Source: an uncultured Clostridia bacterium (GTDB lineage Bacteria > Bacillota > Clostridia > Christensenellales > UBA1242). From it: a stretch of DNA of 15,167 nucleotides. The stretch lies in assembly GCA_947626155.1 (NCBI GenBank), contig CANQRC010000021.1, positions 1-15,167 of the forward strand, given 5' to 3'. Each line of letters opens with the position of its first letter. Within the stretch, counting starts at the first letter, position 1. A program made the translations under genes and the position numbers. The notes under the pieces are model-generated. The model did no database searches and had not been told where the DNA came from. It saw nothing but the letters and a program-made list of their open reading frames with translations. Positions 1-6,776 of this stretch are shown here, piece by piece.

Positions 1-1331
1 ATTCCTTGGCTGGCAGCCATGCCCTCAATGTCTTCTGGAGATGTTTCAAGACGAACAAGCACAACTTTGCCTTTCTTTCCACCTTGTTCTTTTGCTTTTT
101 CAGCGGTGAAAACAATCTTTCCGCAAGCAGCGCCAGGTGAAGCAGGAAGTGCCTCGCCCACAACAGTGGCTTTTTTCAGTGCGTTAGGGTCAAAAGTTGG
201 GTGCAAAAGTGCGTCAAGTTGTTTTGGGTCAAGCATCAAAAGGGCCTCTTGCTCGTTAAGCATTCCCTCTTTAACAAGGTCAACGGCAATTTTGAGCGCT
301 GCGCGAGCGGTTCTTTTTCCGTTTCTTGTTTGAAGCATATAGAGTTTGCCTCTTTCAATGGTGAATTCCATATCTTGCATATCTCTAAAATGCTTTTCAA
401 GTTTTTTGGAGATTTCAACAAATTGTTTGTAAACTTCTGGATTCTGTTTTTCAAGTTCTGAAATATGTTTTGGAGTTCTAATTCCCGCAACGACGTCTTC
501 GCCTTGTGCGTTCATCAAATATTCGCCATAGAAAACATTTTCGCCGGTTGAAGGGTCACGAGTGAACGCAACGCCTGTTCCGCTGTCGTCTCCCATGTTT
601 CCAAACACCATGGACTGAACATTTACAGCAGTGCCCCAATTGTATGGAATGTCATGCATTCTTCTGTAAACATTTGCTCTTTCATTGTCCCAAGAACGGA
701 ACACAGCCTTAACTGCCTCAACAAGTTGTTCTCTTGGCTCTTGTGGGAAGTCTTTCTTTTGGCTTTCTTTATAAAGTTTTTTGAAGAGTTTGACAATTTC
801 TTTCAAATCATCAGCAGAAAGGTCTTTATCATATTGAACGCCTTTCTTCTTTTTGATGTCGTCCAAAATTCTTTCATATTTAGATTTGTCTTGTTGCATA
901 ACAACATCACTGAACATTTGAATGAATCTGCGGTAAGAGTCATAAGCAAAGCGAGGGTTGTTTGTAAGCTTTGCAAGCCCCTCAACAACGGTGTCGTTAA
1001 GGCCAAGGTTCAAAATGGTGTCCATCATTCCAGGCATGGAAACTCTTGCGCCTGAACGAACAGAGACAAGAAGTGGATTTTCAGCATCGCCGAAAGTCTT
1101 TCCTGTGATTTTTTCAATTTTGGCAAGGTTTGCCTCAATTTGGCCGAGAATTTCGTCATTGATTTGACGACCGTCCTCATAATATTTTGTGCAGGCCTCA
1201 GTTGTGATTGTGAAGCCCTGAGGAACAGGCAAGCCAATTTTTGTCATGCCAGCAAGGTTTGCGCCTTTTCCGCCGAATTTGGCTTTATCGTTGCCGTCAG
1301 CCTCTTTAAATAAGTAAACATATTTTTTCAT
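1..1331 (-). CDS. ppdK: pyruvate, phosphate dikinase, N-terminal part (cut by window edge)
   Basis: Interconverts pyruvate, ATP and phosphate with phosphoenolpyruvate, AMP and pyrophosphate in the cytoplasm; in fermentative clostridia it often works with PPi as a glycolytic enzyme. 443 codons are visible of a family length near 870-890. The first 25 residues hold the ATP-grasp entry FGGKGANLAGM, followed by GLPVPQGFTI. The nucleotide-binding arginine loop VSVRSGARVSMPGMMDT is near residues 90-106, and the linker to the phosphohistidine domain (GEALPASPGAACGKI) is near residue 405. The sequence runs off the edge at VRLETSPEDIEGM, just before the expected catalytic His motif, so that residue cannot be checked. 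The start ATG at 1331 follows AAAGGAGAT at a normal distance. A promoter lies directly upstream (1364-1393), so it is read independently of engB. Family assignment is very secure. Confidence 0.96.
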   Translation of the reverse strand, partial: MKKYVYLFKEADGNDKAKFGGKGANLAGMTKIGLPVPQGFTITTEACTKYYEDGRQINDEILGQIEANLAKIEKITGKTFGDAENPLLVSVRSGARVSMPGMMDTILNLGLNDTVVEGLAKLTNNPRFAYDSYRRFIQMFSDVVMQQDKSKYERILDDIKKKKGVQYDKDLSADDLKEIVKLFKKLYKESQKKDFPQEPREQLVEAVKAVFRSWDNERANVYRRMHDIPYNWGTAVNVQSMVFGNMGDDSGTGVAFTRDPSTGENVFYGEYLMNAQGEDVVAGIRTPKHISELEKQNPEVYKQFVEISKKLEKHFRDMQDMEFTIERGKLYMLQTRNGKRTARAALKIAVDLVKEGMLNEQEALLMLDPKQLDALLHPTFDPNALKKATVVGEALPASPGAACGKIVFTAEKAKEQGGKKGKVVLVRLETSPEDIEGMAASQG

Positions 1332-1363
1332 AAAAACATCTCCTTTAAATTTATGTCACACAT

Positions 1364-1393
1364 ATTATAACAAAAATTGTCTGCCCTTCGCAA
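1364..1393 (-). promoter_or_regulatory. ppdK promoter, extended -10
   Basis: On the minus strand the -35 box TTGCGA (1388-1393) is separated by 18 bp from a perfect -10 box TATAAT (1364-1369), preceded by TGT, which makes an extended TGnTATAAT. The predicted start leaves a leader of about 25 nt containing the AAAGGAGAT ribosome binding site of ppdK. No riboswitch-like fold was seen in this short leader. Confidence 0.7.
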
Positions 1394-1432
1394 ACAATTT
1401 AACAACAAAACACAAATAAAACACAAAATTTT

Positions 1433-2014
1433 TTATTCCACCATTGCGCCAATAAAATCAAGAAGTCTCTCCCGCCCAAACAGGTTTTCGCTGGAAAAAG
1501 GAAGCACCAATTCTTTTCTGATTCCAAGCCCCTTGGCAATCATTGCGCACGCCTGCGGAATTTTTGTTTTTGCAAGTTTGTCAACCTTTGTTGCAATCAC
1601 AACATAAGGAATTTGATAGGTGTTCAAAAACAAAAGCATTTGCTTGTCAAGTTCGCTTGGCTGGTGGCGGCAGTCAACAAGCACAAAAACGGTTTTGAGG
1701 TTTGGAGAGTTGAGCAAATATTTTTCCATGAGCGACGCCCAATTTGCAAGGTGTTGCTTCCCCGTTTTTGCATAGCCATAGCCGGGCAAATCCACAATTT
1801 TGAAGAGGTTGTTTACAAGAAAATAGTTAATCATCTTTGTAAGCCCCGGTGTGGAAGAAGTTTTTGCCAAGTTTTTTTGCCCCACAAGGGCGTTTATGAG
1901 AGAGGACTTGCCCACATTGCTTCTGCCGACAAATGCAAACTCCACCATGTCATCTTTTAAGATTTTGTCCTCGTCCACCACAGAGGTCAAAAATTTTGCG
2001 CTTGTTATGTTCAT
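1433..2014 (-). CDS. engB: ribosome biogenesis GTPase EngB (YsxC/YihA family)
   Basis: GTPase needed for late assembly of the large ribosomal subunit; cytoplasmic and usually essential. The 193 residues match the family length. All G motifs are visible: G1 GRSNVGKS at 30-37, the G2 Thr in STPG near 55, G3 DLPGYG at 75-80, G4 TKVD at 142-145, and G5-like FSSEN near 173-177. The start ATG at 2014 is the only sensible one, because the motif spacing from residue 1 is normal for EngB. Unusually there is no ribosome binding site: the -10 box of a strong promoter ends 6 nt before the ATG, which predicts a leaderless mRNA. The gene is a single unit, bounded upstream by the GtrA terminator and downstream by the ppdK promoter. 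No convincing terminator was seen after its stop. Confidence 0.96.
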   Translation of the reverse strand: MNITSAKFLTSVVDEDKILKDDMVEFAFVGRSNVGKSSLINALVGQKNLAKTSSTPGLTKMINYFLVNNLFKIVDLPGYGYAKTGKQHLANWASLMEKYLLNSPNLKTVFVLVDCRHQPSELDKQMLLFLNTYQIPYVVIATKVDKLAKTKIPQACAMIAKGLGIRKELVLPFSSENLFGRERLLDFIGAMVE

Positions 2015-2020
2015 ATTTTT

Positions 2021-2048
2021 ATTATATCAAATTCCCAAAAATTTTCAA
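2021..2048 (-). promoter_or_regulatory. engB promoter placed for a leaderless transcript
   Basis: Minus strand: -35 TTGAAA (2043-2048), 16-bp spacer, TGA, then a perfect -10 TATAAT (2021-2026). Only six bases (AAAAAT) separate the -10 box from the engB ATG (2012-2014). Initiation normally occurs about 7 nt past the -10 box, so the expected +1 is the A of the ATG. Confidence 0.72.
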
Positions 2049-2050
2049 AA

Positions 2051-2077
2051 TAAAAAAGGGCTTAAAGCCCGCTTTTT
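2051..2077 (-). terminator. intrinsic terminator of the acyltransferase-gtrA unit
   Basis: Minus strand: a GGGCT/AGCCC stem (2058-2062 with 2066-2070) is extended by an A5/T5 stem across a 2-nt bulge, and the RNA ends in a run of six U. The TAA stop of the GtrA-like gene (2062-2064) lies at the top of this hairpin. The terminator sits just upstream of the engB -35 box and insulates engB. Confidence 0.7.
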
Positions 2078-2544
2078 AAAAGTTTGATGATTTTTTTGAA
2101 CTTTTCTTCTTCGGCGTTCACCGCAGAATTTATACTCCCGCGAAAGACAACAAATTTTTGATAAATAAATTCGGTGATGAAATTTATTATCATTGTCATT
2201 GCCATAACAAGATAACTGTTCACCCCTGCTCCAACCATTGCCACGCCCCACCAAATAGAAAGTGGAGTGAACACCAAATAAAAGCCAAAAGTTTCAAGCA
2301 TGGCAAGAGGCACATTGTTTGCAGATTTGAAAGTCCATTTCCTGTTTACGGTGAAGTTCCAAATAACAGAAAGCGCAAGCGAAATGAAATATGCATAGCC
2401 ATAATATCCCCAAGTGTATTCAGCCGCGCGCTCAAAAGTGAAAACAAACTCGTTTAAAAGCGTGAATGAAACAATTTGAATAATGCCTGCGGATATTGAG
2501 AAAAGCGTAAATTTTATTGCTTGAAAGATGTCTTGCTTTTTCAA
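2062..2544 (-). CDS. GtrA-like small membrane protein
   Basis: GtrA-family proteins are small four-helix membrane proteins, often linked to flipping or transfer of polyprenyl-phosphate-linked sugars onto cell-surface polymers; the substrate here is unknown. The chain is hydrophobic, with helices roughly over KFTLFSISAGIIQIVSFTLL, the GYAYFISLALSVIWNF stretch, the FGFYLVFTPLSIWWGV stretch and a last one around LVMAMTMIINF. NFTVNRKWTF is the typical GtrA signature; FVVFR recalls the family's C-terminal K(F)VF motif. I chose the TTG start at 2544: it overlaps the TGA stop of the upstream acyltransferase (TTGA) and follows CAGGGAGA at good spacing, giving 160 residues. A GTG at 2565 in the same frame would add 7 residues but would lie deeper inside the upstream gene. 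The overlap suggests translational coupling to the acyltransferase. Confidence 0.72.
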   Translation of the reverse strand: MKKQDIFQAIKFTLFSISAGIIQIVSFTLLNEFVFTFERAAEYTWGYYGYAYFISLALSVIWNFTVNRKWTFKSANNVPLAMLETFGFYLVFTPLSIWWGVAMVGAGVNSYLVMAMTMIINFITEFIYQKFVVFRGSINSAVNAEEEKFKKIIKLLKSGL

Positions 2545-3407
2545 TGTTTCTCCCTGACAACCCACTTGTCGTCTTCAAAGAAAAGGTCTTTGCCCGGCGT
2601 GAGAACCCTTGCAATTCTCTCGTCGCCATAGCCGCAGTCTTGAATGCTGTACCACTCACTTGCAACGCGTTTTGTGGTTTCATAAACTCTTTTTGTGAGG
2701 TCGTCAATCTGCGCCCTCTCGTCGCCCTTGGTCTTGTCGGCAAACACTGGCTCGCACATAGCAAAATAAACTTTATATTTAAACTTTCCGTTTCTCTTTT
2801 GTTTTCTTTTAAACAGCGCAATCATAGGAAGCACAGGCACGTTGTTTTTTACTGCCATAGAAAATGCGCCGCGTTTGAAAGGCCTAATTTCGCGGTAATA
2901 TGGCCAAAGTGCAGCCTCGGGATTGTAAAGAACAGGCTTGTTTTGGCTGAGAAGTTCGCTGACGTCCTCGTTGAACTTTTTCATCCCAGACAGGCTTTCT
3001 GCAGGAAGAGGAATTCCGCCAAGTGAGCGCAAAAAGAATCCAACGGCAGGCCTTTTGATGTTTCTTGAAAGTGTTGTGTAGTAAATTTTTCTGCCGCTGA
3101 ACACGTTTGTGCCAATGCTTAAATCGTCATACATATGAACGTGGTTGCAGGTTATGATGAAAGGCTTTCCTTTCAAAGACTTTCTGTGCTTAGAGCCAAA
3201 AATGTAAAATTTGTATTTTATTGCAAGAAATGGGCCAAAAATGCAAATTGCAAGCGCCCTAAAAATGGCAGCCCACATACGAAAAAATATATTGCGTGGC
3301 TTATACGCATATTTGTCATCAAACTTAACTTCTCTTGTGTCGTTTTTTATCTCAAGAATGTGTTCATCAGGATTATCTGGCCTCTCAATGCCGTCTTCGT
3401 CAATCAT
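2541..3407 (-). CDS. PlsC-like lysophospholipid/glycerolipid acyltransferase
   Basis: Probably transfers an acyl chain to a lysophospholipid or related membrane glycerolipid at the cytoplasmic membrane. Visible elements of the family: one hydrophobic segment near 46-66, the catalytic HX4D motif as NHVHMYDD (His89, Asp94), GGIPL at 130-134 (motif II), PEAALWPYYR at 163-172 in the place of motif III, and VPVLP at 190-194 (motif IV). Motif III differs from the classic PEGTRS form and resembles the PEQSxWxxYR variant that I recall from Bacillota acyltransferases of unassigned acceptor. The start ATG at 3407 (288 residues) follows AAGGAG at ideal spacing; a longer in-frame reading from 3434 lacks a ribosome binding site. 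Its stop overlaps the next gene (GtrA-like), so the two form an operon. It is transcribed from its own promoter, divergently from glmM. Confidence 0.85.
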   Translation of the reverse strand: MIDEDGIERPDNPDEHILEIKNDTREVKFDDKYAYKPRNIFFRMWAAIFRALAICIFGPFLAIKYKFYIFGSKHRKSLKGKPFIITCNHVHMYDDLSIGTNVFSGRKIYYTTLSRNIKRPAVGFFLRSLGGIPLPAESLSGMKKFNEDVSELLSQNKPVLYNPEAALWPYYREIRPFKRGAFSMAVKNNVPVLPMIALFKRKQKRNGKFKYKVYFAMCEPVFADKTKGDERAQIDDLTKRVYETTKRVASEWYSIQDCGYGDERIARVLTPGKDLFFEDDKWVVREKH

Positions 3408-3438
3408 AAAAACTCCTTGTAAATCCTTTAGCAAGTTT

Positions 3439-3467
3439 ATTTTACACTATTTATACATAAAAATCAA
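3439..3467 (-). promoter_or_regulatory. promoter of the acyltransferase-gtrA unit
   Basis: Minus strand: -35 TTGATT (3462-3467), 17-bp spacer, -10 TAAAAT (3439-3444). The leader is about 25 nt and contains the AAGGAG ribosome binding site. It lies in the 147-bp divergent gap with glmM; I could not find a comparably good plus-strand promoter for glmM in that gap. Confidence 0.6.
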
Positions 3468-3554
3468 GCGTTTTAATAAAAAAAGCAAGTTAAAGCAAAA
3501 TCTTGCCTCGCACAATTTTGTGGCGCAAACTCATAAAGAAAATTGGAGGTTTTT

Positions 3555-4856
3555 ATGGGCAACTATTTTGGAACTGACGGCGTAAGAGGAGAATATGGAA
3601 AAAATCTCAATTTCGATTTGGCATTTTCGGTTGGGAACGCCCTCACACAAATAAAAAAATCACCAAAAGTGGTGGTCGGCCACGACACGCGGCTATCTGC
3701 CGACGCAATCACGCTTGCCCTCAGCGGCGGAGTGGTTGAAGGCGGAGGAGATGTGACGTTGGTTGGCACAATTCCCACTGCGGGCATATCCTATTTGACG
3801 GAAAAATTCCAATTTGACTATGGCGTAATCATAACCGCATCCCACAATCCGCCCGAATACAACGGCATAAAAGTGTTTGACAGCACGGGCAGAAAGCTTT
3901 CGGACAGTCAAGAGGATTTCTTGGAAAACTTTTTTGAAAGCACCCACCACTGCACCCAAATAGGTCATTTTTATTTCCAACCAAACTTGGCGGAGGACTA
4001 TTGCCGCCACCTCAAAGAGAGCGTGGAGGCAGATTTGAGCGGCCTTTGCGTTTGTTTGGACGCCAGCAACGGCGCAAGTTACAAGATTGCGCCCTCCGTT
4101 TTCAAAAGCCTTGGCGCAAAGGTCTTAAAGGTTGCCTGCAAGCCAGACGGCGCTCACATAAACACAAATTGCGGCTCGCTGCACATAGAAAATTTGGTCA
4201 AGGCCATAAAAAAGAGTGGCGCCCAGCTTGGTTTTGCCTTCGACGGAGACGCCGACAGGGTGATTGCCGCCTCATGTGACGGCACAATTTTCGACGGCGA
4301 CAAACTGCTCTACATTTTGGCAAATTACTTTAAAGCAAACGGCTGCCTCTATGCCAATTCTGTGGTTGGCACAAGCCACACAAACAGCGGAATAATGGTT
4401 GGGCTGAACCGAAACAAAATAAACCTAATTCGCACTGATATTGGCGACAAATATGTTATTGAGGCCATGGAAAAGATGAATTTGGTGCTTGGCGGAGAGC
4501 AGTCTGGGCATATAATCATTCGCAAATACGCTCAAACCGGCGACGGCATTTTGACGGCGCTGAAAATTTGTGAAATAATAAAAAAGACGGGCAAAACTTT
4601 GGGCGAACTTTTTGACGCAAAACTTCTCTCGCAGGCAAACATAAACATGGTGGTGAAAGACAAAATCAAGGTCATCAACAACGAAAATCTAACAAATTTA
4701 ATCAACAAAATTGTCAGCGAAATTTCGCCAGCCGGCAGGGTTTTGGTTCGCGCCAGCGGAACGGAGGACAAAGTGAGAATAATGGTTGAGCATCCAAGCC
4801 TCTCCACCGCCACCACCCTCGCCAAACAAATTCAAGACCTGATTGAAAAGATTTGA
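3555..4856 (+). CDS. glmM: phosphoglucosamine mutase
   Basis: Converts glucosamine 6-phosphate to glucosamine 1-phosphate on the way to UDP-GlcNAc, the precursor for peptidoglycan and other envelope polymers; cytoplasmic. The 433 residues are close to the usual 445-450. All four phosphohexomutase signatures are present: FGTDGVRG at 5-12, the phosphoserine loop TASHNP with Ser96, the metal-binding DGDADR at 230-235, the sugar-binding GGEQSGH at 313-319, and the phosphate-binding RASGTEDKVR at 399-408. The start ATG at 3555 sits 5 nt after GGAGG; an in-frame TTG at 3543 overlaps that ribosome binding site and is rejected. It is the only plus-strand gene here. It is divergent from the acyltransferase and converges on the MarR-type gene, 15 bp from its stop. 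The usual partners glmS and cdaA are not adjacent. Confidence 0.97.
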   Translation: MGNYFGTDGVRGEYGKNLNFDLAFSVGNALTQIKKSPKVVVGHDTRLSADAITLALSGGVVEGGGDVTLVGTIPTAGISYLTEKFQFDYGVIITASHNPPEYNGIKVFDSTGRKLSDSQEDFLENFFESTHHCTQIGHFYFQPNLAEDYCRHLKESVEADLSGLCVCLDASNGASYKIAPSVFKSLGAKVLKVACKPDGAHINTNCGSLHIENLVKAIKKSGAQLGFAFDGDADRVIAASCDGTIFDGDKLLYILANYFKANGCLYANSVVGTSHTNSGIMVGLNRNKINLIRTDIGDKYVIEAMEKMNLVLGGEQSGHIIIRKYAQTGDGILTALKICEIIKKTGKTLGELFDAKLLSQANINMVVKDKIKVINNENLTNLINKIVSEISPAGRVLVRASGTEDKVRIMVEHPSLSTATTLAKQIQDLIEKI

Positions 4857-4861
4857 GCAAC

Positions 4862-4882
4862 AAAAAAGAGGCTAGGCCTCTT
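4862..4882 (-). terminator. intrinsic terminator of the MarR-type gene, in the convergent gap with glmM
   Basis: A perfect 7-bp stem AAGAGGC/GCCTCTT (4866-4872 with 4876-4882) and a 3-nt loop. Read on the minus strand it ends in six U (4862-4867). The TAG stop of the MarR-type gene (4872-4874) spans the stem top and loop. On the plus strand the same hairpin lacks a good U run, so it should be a weak terminator for glmM. Confidence 0.75.
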
Positions 4883-5285
4883 CCATAAGTTTTAAAATCT
4901 TTTCAAACTGTTTGTTTTCTTTTTTATTGAAATTATCTTTCAAATCTTTTATTGTTTCAAGTTCGTCTTTGTTCTCAAAAAGTTCAAAGAATTTTTCTGT
5001 TGGCGCAAGAGTGTATTCTCTTCCGTCTTTTTCAGATTTTTCTTTGGTCAAAAAGCCTTTGTTCATCAAAGTTTTAATTTTGTAGGTTGCGTTTGGTGAG
5101 GAAATGTCCAAAAATTGGGCAAATTCGGTGATGGTTGGCTTGTTCATCAAATAGATACATTCAAGGCAAAGGTATTCGGTTGTGGTTAAACTTTCACCGT
5201 TGTCTTTAATCTTCTTGAACATACTTTTATAAAGCGTCAATTTTATCTTTCTATATAAATTTCCAAACCTAAATTTTATCTTCAT
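4872..5285 (-). CDS. MarR-family winged helix-turn-helix regulator
   Basis: Predicted DNA-binding transcription regulator, probably a dimer. The 137 residues match the family. The winged helix is visible at about 34-95: LTTTEYLCLECIYLM, then the helix-turn-helix TITEFAQFLDISSPNATYKI, then the wing around LTKEKSEKDGREYTLA, with an Asp-Gly-Arg typical of MarR wings. The flanking basic N-terminus (MKIKFRFGNLYRKIKLTLYK) and lysine/glutamate-rich C-terminus would form the dimer helices. The ligand and targets are unknown. Start ATG at 5285 has only a weak AGTGAAG ribosome binding site; Met22 is a possible alternative start but would remove part of the N-terminal helix. Read downstream of the metallo-hydrolase (67-bp gap) but with its own putative promoter, so autoregulation or control of the neighbour is possible but unproven. 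Confidence 0.82.
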   Translation of the reverse strand: MKIKFRFGNLYRKIKLTLYKSMFKKIKDNGESLTTTEYLCLECIYLMNKPTITEFAQFLDISSPNATYKIKTLMNKGFLTKEKSEKDGREYTLAPTEKFFELFENKDELETIKDLKDNFNKKENKQFEKILKLMEEA

Positions 5286-5303
5286 ACTTCACTCTGGCAC
5301 TCT

Positions 5304-5333
5304 ATTCTAACATTTTTTGCCCTCAAACACAAA
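5304..5333 (-). promoter_or_regulatory. putative promoter of the MarR-type gene
   Basis: Minus strand: extended -10 TGTTAGAAT (box 5304-5309) with a weak -35 TTTGTG (5328-5333) at 18 bp. The predicted leader is about 12 nt. Confidence 0.45.
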
Positions 5334-5352
5334 CATTTTTCCAAAAGTTTTC

Positions 5353-6132
5353 CTAAAATTTCAGTTTTTCGCCGTATTTTGGGACAATAACACGAATTTC
5401 GGGGTGCTTTTGCCTCATCACTCCAACAAATTTTTCAACATCAACCTTTCCCGTAATGGGCGGAAAGGCATCGTCAAAATGGTCTAGCACAACCGTTTTT
5501 GGATTGATTGCCTCAATGATTGGAAGGGAATATTTAAGCATATTCAGCCTCCCCTGATAAGGCCAAATGAGAATGTCAACCTCTTTTGGCAGTTTTGCCC
5601 TTTCGTCAAACCCAGCCGAGCCAAAAAGCAAAATGGTTTTGTCCTCCGCCCTTATTTCATAAGCCAAAATGTCGCCGCCCATTCTAAAATTGTTATGCTC
5701 TTTCAAAATTCTAAATGCGCGCCCAAACTCCCACAAAAACAAAATTCTTGCCGCGGTTTTCAGGATTATTCCAACATCATTCCTGACATGAAAAGTCCTG
5801 TGGGTCAAAATTTCCGTTTTGGCGGTTTTAACTTCCTCATGCGGACATAAAATCTCCACTTTTTTGTCAACATCCACGCCCTGAGTTTCAAGCCGCAAAT
5901 ATGCCGTTGGCGTGCCGTAAAATTTTGCATCCGTTTTGGCAAGAATTGCCGGCAAATCCCTGAGATGGTCAAAATGAGGATGAGTATTGAATATGTAATC
6001 CACATTTACAAAAACGTCCATGTCAGTTTTTTCAAGCTTTTTGTTCATCCGAAAGAATGGGTCAAAGAGAATTTTCTCGCCCCCAACCTCAATCAAAACA
6101 CTTGCCGTTCCAAACCAAGTTACACCAATCAT
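5353..6132 (-). CDS. metallo-beta-lactamase-fold hydrolase (UlaG/YtkL-like)
   Basis: Predicted zinc-dependent hydrolase, cytoplasmic, substrate unknown. The start GVTWFGTASVLIEVGGEKIL is the first beta-sandwich strand pair of this superfamily, with ILFDPFF supplying the typical LxDP. HPHFDH at residues 51-56 is the HxHxDH metal site. A further candidate ligand His is in THRTFHVRND (about 111-119), the Asp position may be met by FGSAGFDE, and LDHFDD near the end supplies the last His. 259 residues is normal. I start it at ATG 6132: the in-frame TTG at 6150 would read through the -10 box and has no ribosome binding site. The ATG itself also lacks one and lies 6 nt past the -10 box, predicting a leaderless mRNA. 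No terminator was seen after it, so read-through into the MarR-type gene is possible. Confidence 0.85.
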   Translation of the reverse strand: MIGVTWFGTASVLIEVGGEKILFDPFFRMNKKLEKTDMDVFVNVDYIFNTHPHFDHLRDLPAILAKTDAKFYGTPTAYLRLETQGVDVDKKVEILCPHEEVKTAKTEILTHRTFHVRNDVGIILKTAARILFLWEFGRAFRILKEHNNFRMGGDILAYEIRAEDKTILLFGSAGFDERAKLPKEVDILIWPYQGRLNMLKYSLPIIEAINPKTVVLDHFDDAFPPITGKVDVEKFVGVMRQKHPEIRVIVPKYGEKLKF

Positions 6133-6138
6133 AAAACA

Positions 6139-6166
6139 ATTATAGCACAAAAAAAGTTTAAACCAA
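6139..6166 (-). promoter_or_regulatory. metallo-hydrolase promoter placed for a leaderless transcript
   Basis: Minus strand: -35 TTGGTT (6161-6166), 16-bp spacer, extended -10 TGCTATAAT (box 6139-6144), then six bases (TGTTTT) and the ATG (6130-6132). The geometry is the same as at engB. The -35 box lies inside the terminator hairpin of the gene upstream (6152-6182). Confidence 0.68.
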
Positions 6167-6182
6167 AATGATTTAAACTTTT
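6152..6182 (-). terminator. A/T-rich terminator after the alpha/beta hydrolase
   Basis: Perfect 11-bp inverted repeat AAAAGTTTAAA / TTTAAACTTTT (6152-6162 with 6172-6182) around a 9-nt loop, giving seven U at the RNA 3' end on the minus strand. The TAA stop of the hydrolase (6181-6183) is in the base of the stem. The stem has only two G-C pairs, so efficiency is uncertain. The repeat is nearly symmetrical and might also bind a protein over the next promoter. Confidence 0.6.
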
Positions 6183-6744
6183 ATAATTTATTATCTTTCT
6201 TAATAATTTCAAGCAGTTTTTCAAACTTTGTGTAGCCGCTGTCTGTGTTGAAGTGTCCGCCGTCTTTAATATTTAAAACTTCGGCAGAAATATCTTTTGC
6301 GAACCCAATCAAATAGTCATATTTCACAAATGGGTCGTTTTCCGAAATGATGCAAAGCCTTTTGTCGCAAAGATTTTTAAAACCCGTGATGTCCTTGACA
6401 TAAAAACTTTCATTCACCGAGTCATATTCGCCGTGGTCAATAAAGGCGTTGTTAAAACCGCTGATGCTATAAAGCGCCTTAATGTGCAAGTTGTTTTCAA
6501 GAATATATTTGACAATGAAAATTGGTGCAATGCTTCTTCCAACAAAAATTGTGTTTTCGTCAATCAATTTTTTGTGTTGGTCAAGCACCTTTTTCCACGC
6601 CTCATAGCACTGAACGCCCACGCCAATTGGATAGGATGGCATAATCACTTTAAAGCCTAGTTTTTCCAAACTGCCCTTAAGCCAAGGCAAATAGTGTTCT
6701 TTGTTATTTCCAAAACTTCCATGCACAATAAAACAAGTTTTCAT
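6181..6744 (-). CDS. RBBP9/YdeN-type alpha/beta hydrolase
   Basis: Predicted small serine hydrolase of the RBBP9/YdeN group; cytoplasmic, natural substrate unknown. The 187 residues fit the family (about 180-195). Features: the oxyanion loop VHGSFGNN at 7-14 with the downstream Trp21, the nucleophile elbow VGRSIAP with Ser71, the acid Asp137 in SENDPFV, and the base His164 in GGHFNTDSGY; the last motif is very typical of RBBP9-like proteins. The elbow has Arg where GHS is usual, which is uncommon. The start ATG at 6744 follows AGGAGGGT. It lies 32 bp after the small PH-like gene on the same strand and is probably co-transcribed with it, ending in the terminator at 6152-6182. Confidence 0.83.
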   Translation of the reverse strand: MKTCFIVHGSFGNNKEHYLPWLKGSLEKLGFKVIMPSYPIGVGVQCYEAWKKVLDQHKKLIDENTIFVGRSIAPIFIVKYILENNLHIKALYSISGFNNAFIDHGEYDSVNESFYVKDITGFKNLCDKRLCIISENDPFVKYDYLIGFAKDISAEVLNIKDGGHFNTDSGYTKFEKLLEIIKKDNKL

Positions 6745-6776
6745 ACACCCTCCTAATCTTTTACATGTTCACAAAT

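Noticed and set aside
1332..1432. A riboswitch or attenuator before ppdK
   Set aside because: The placed promoter leaves a leader of about 25 nt, too short for a riboswitch, and no hairpin with a U run was found.
3543..3554. TTG start for glmM, 4 codons upstream of the ATG
   Set aside because: It overlaps the GGAGG ribosome binding site that serves the ATG at 3555, and FGTDGVRG normally begins within a few residues of the start.
3445..3554. A plus-strand promoter for glmM
   Set aside because: Only weak boxes were seen (for example TTATAC near 3451 with a poor -35), not good enough to annotate.
6133..6150. TTG start for the metallo-hydrolase at 6150
   Set aside because: The codons would lie across the -10 box and no ribosome binding site precedes them.
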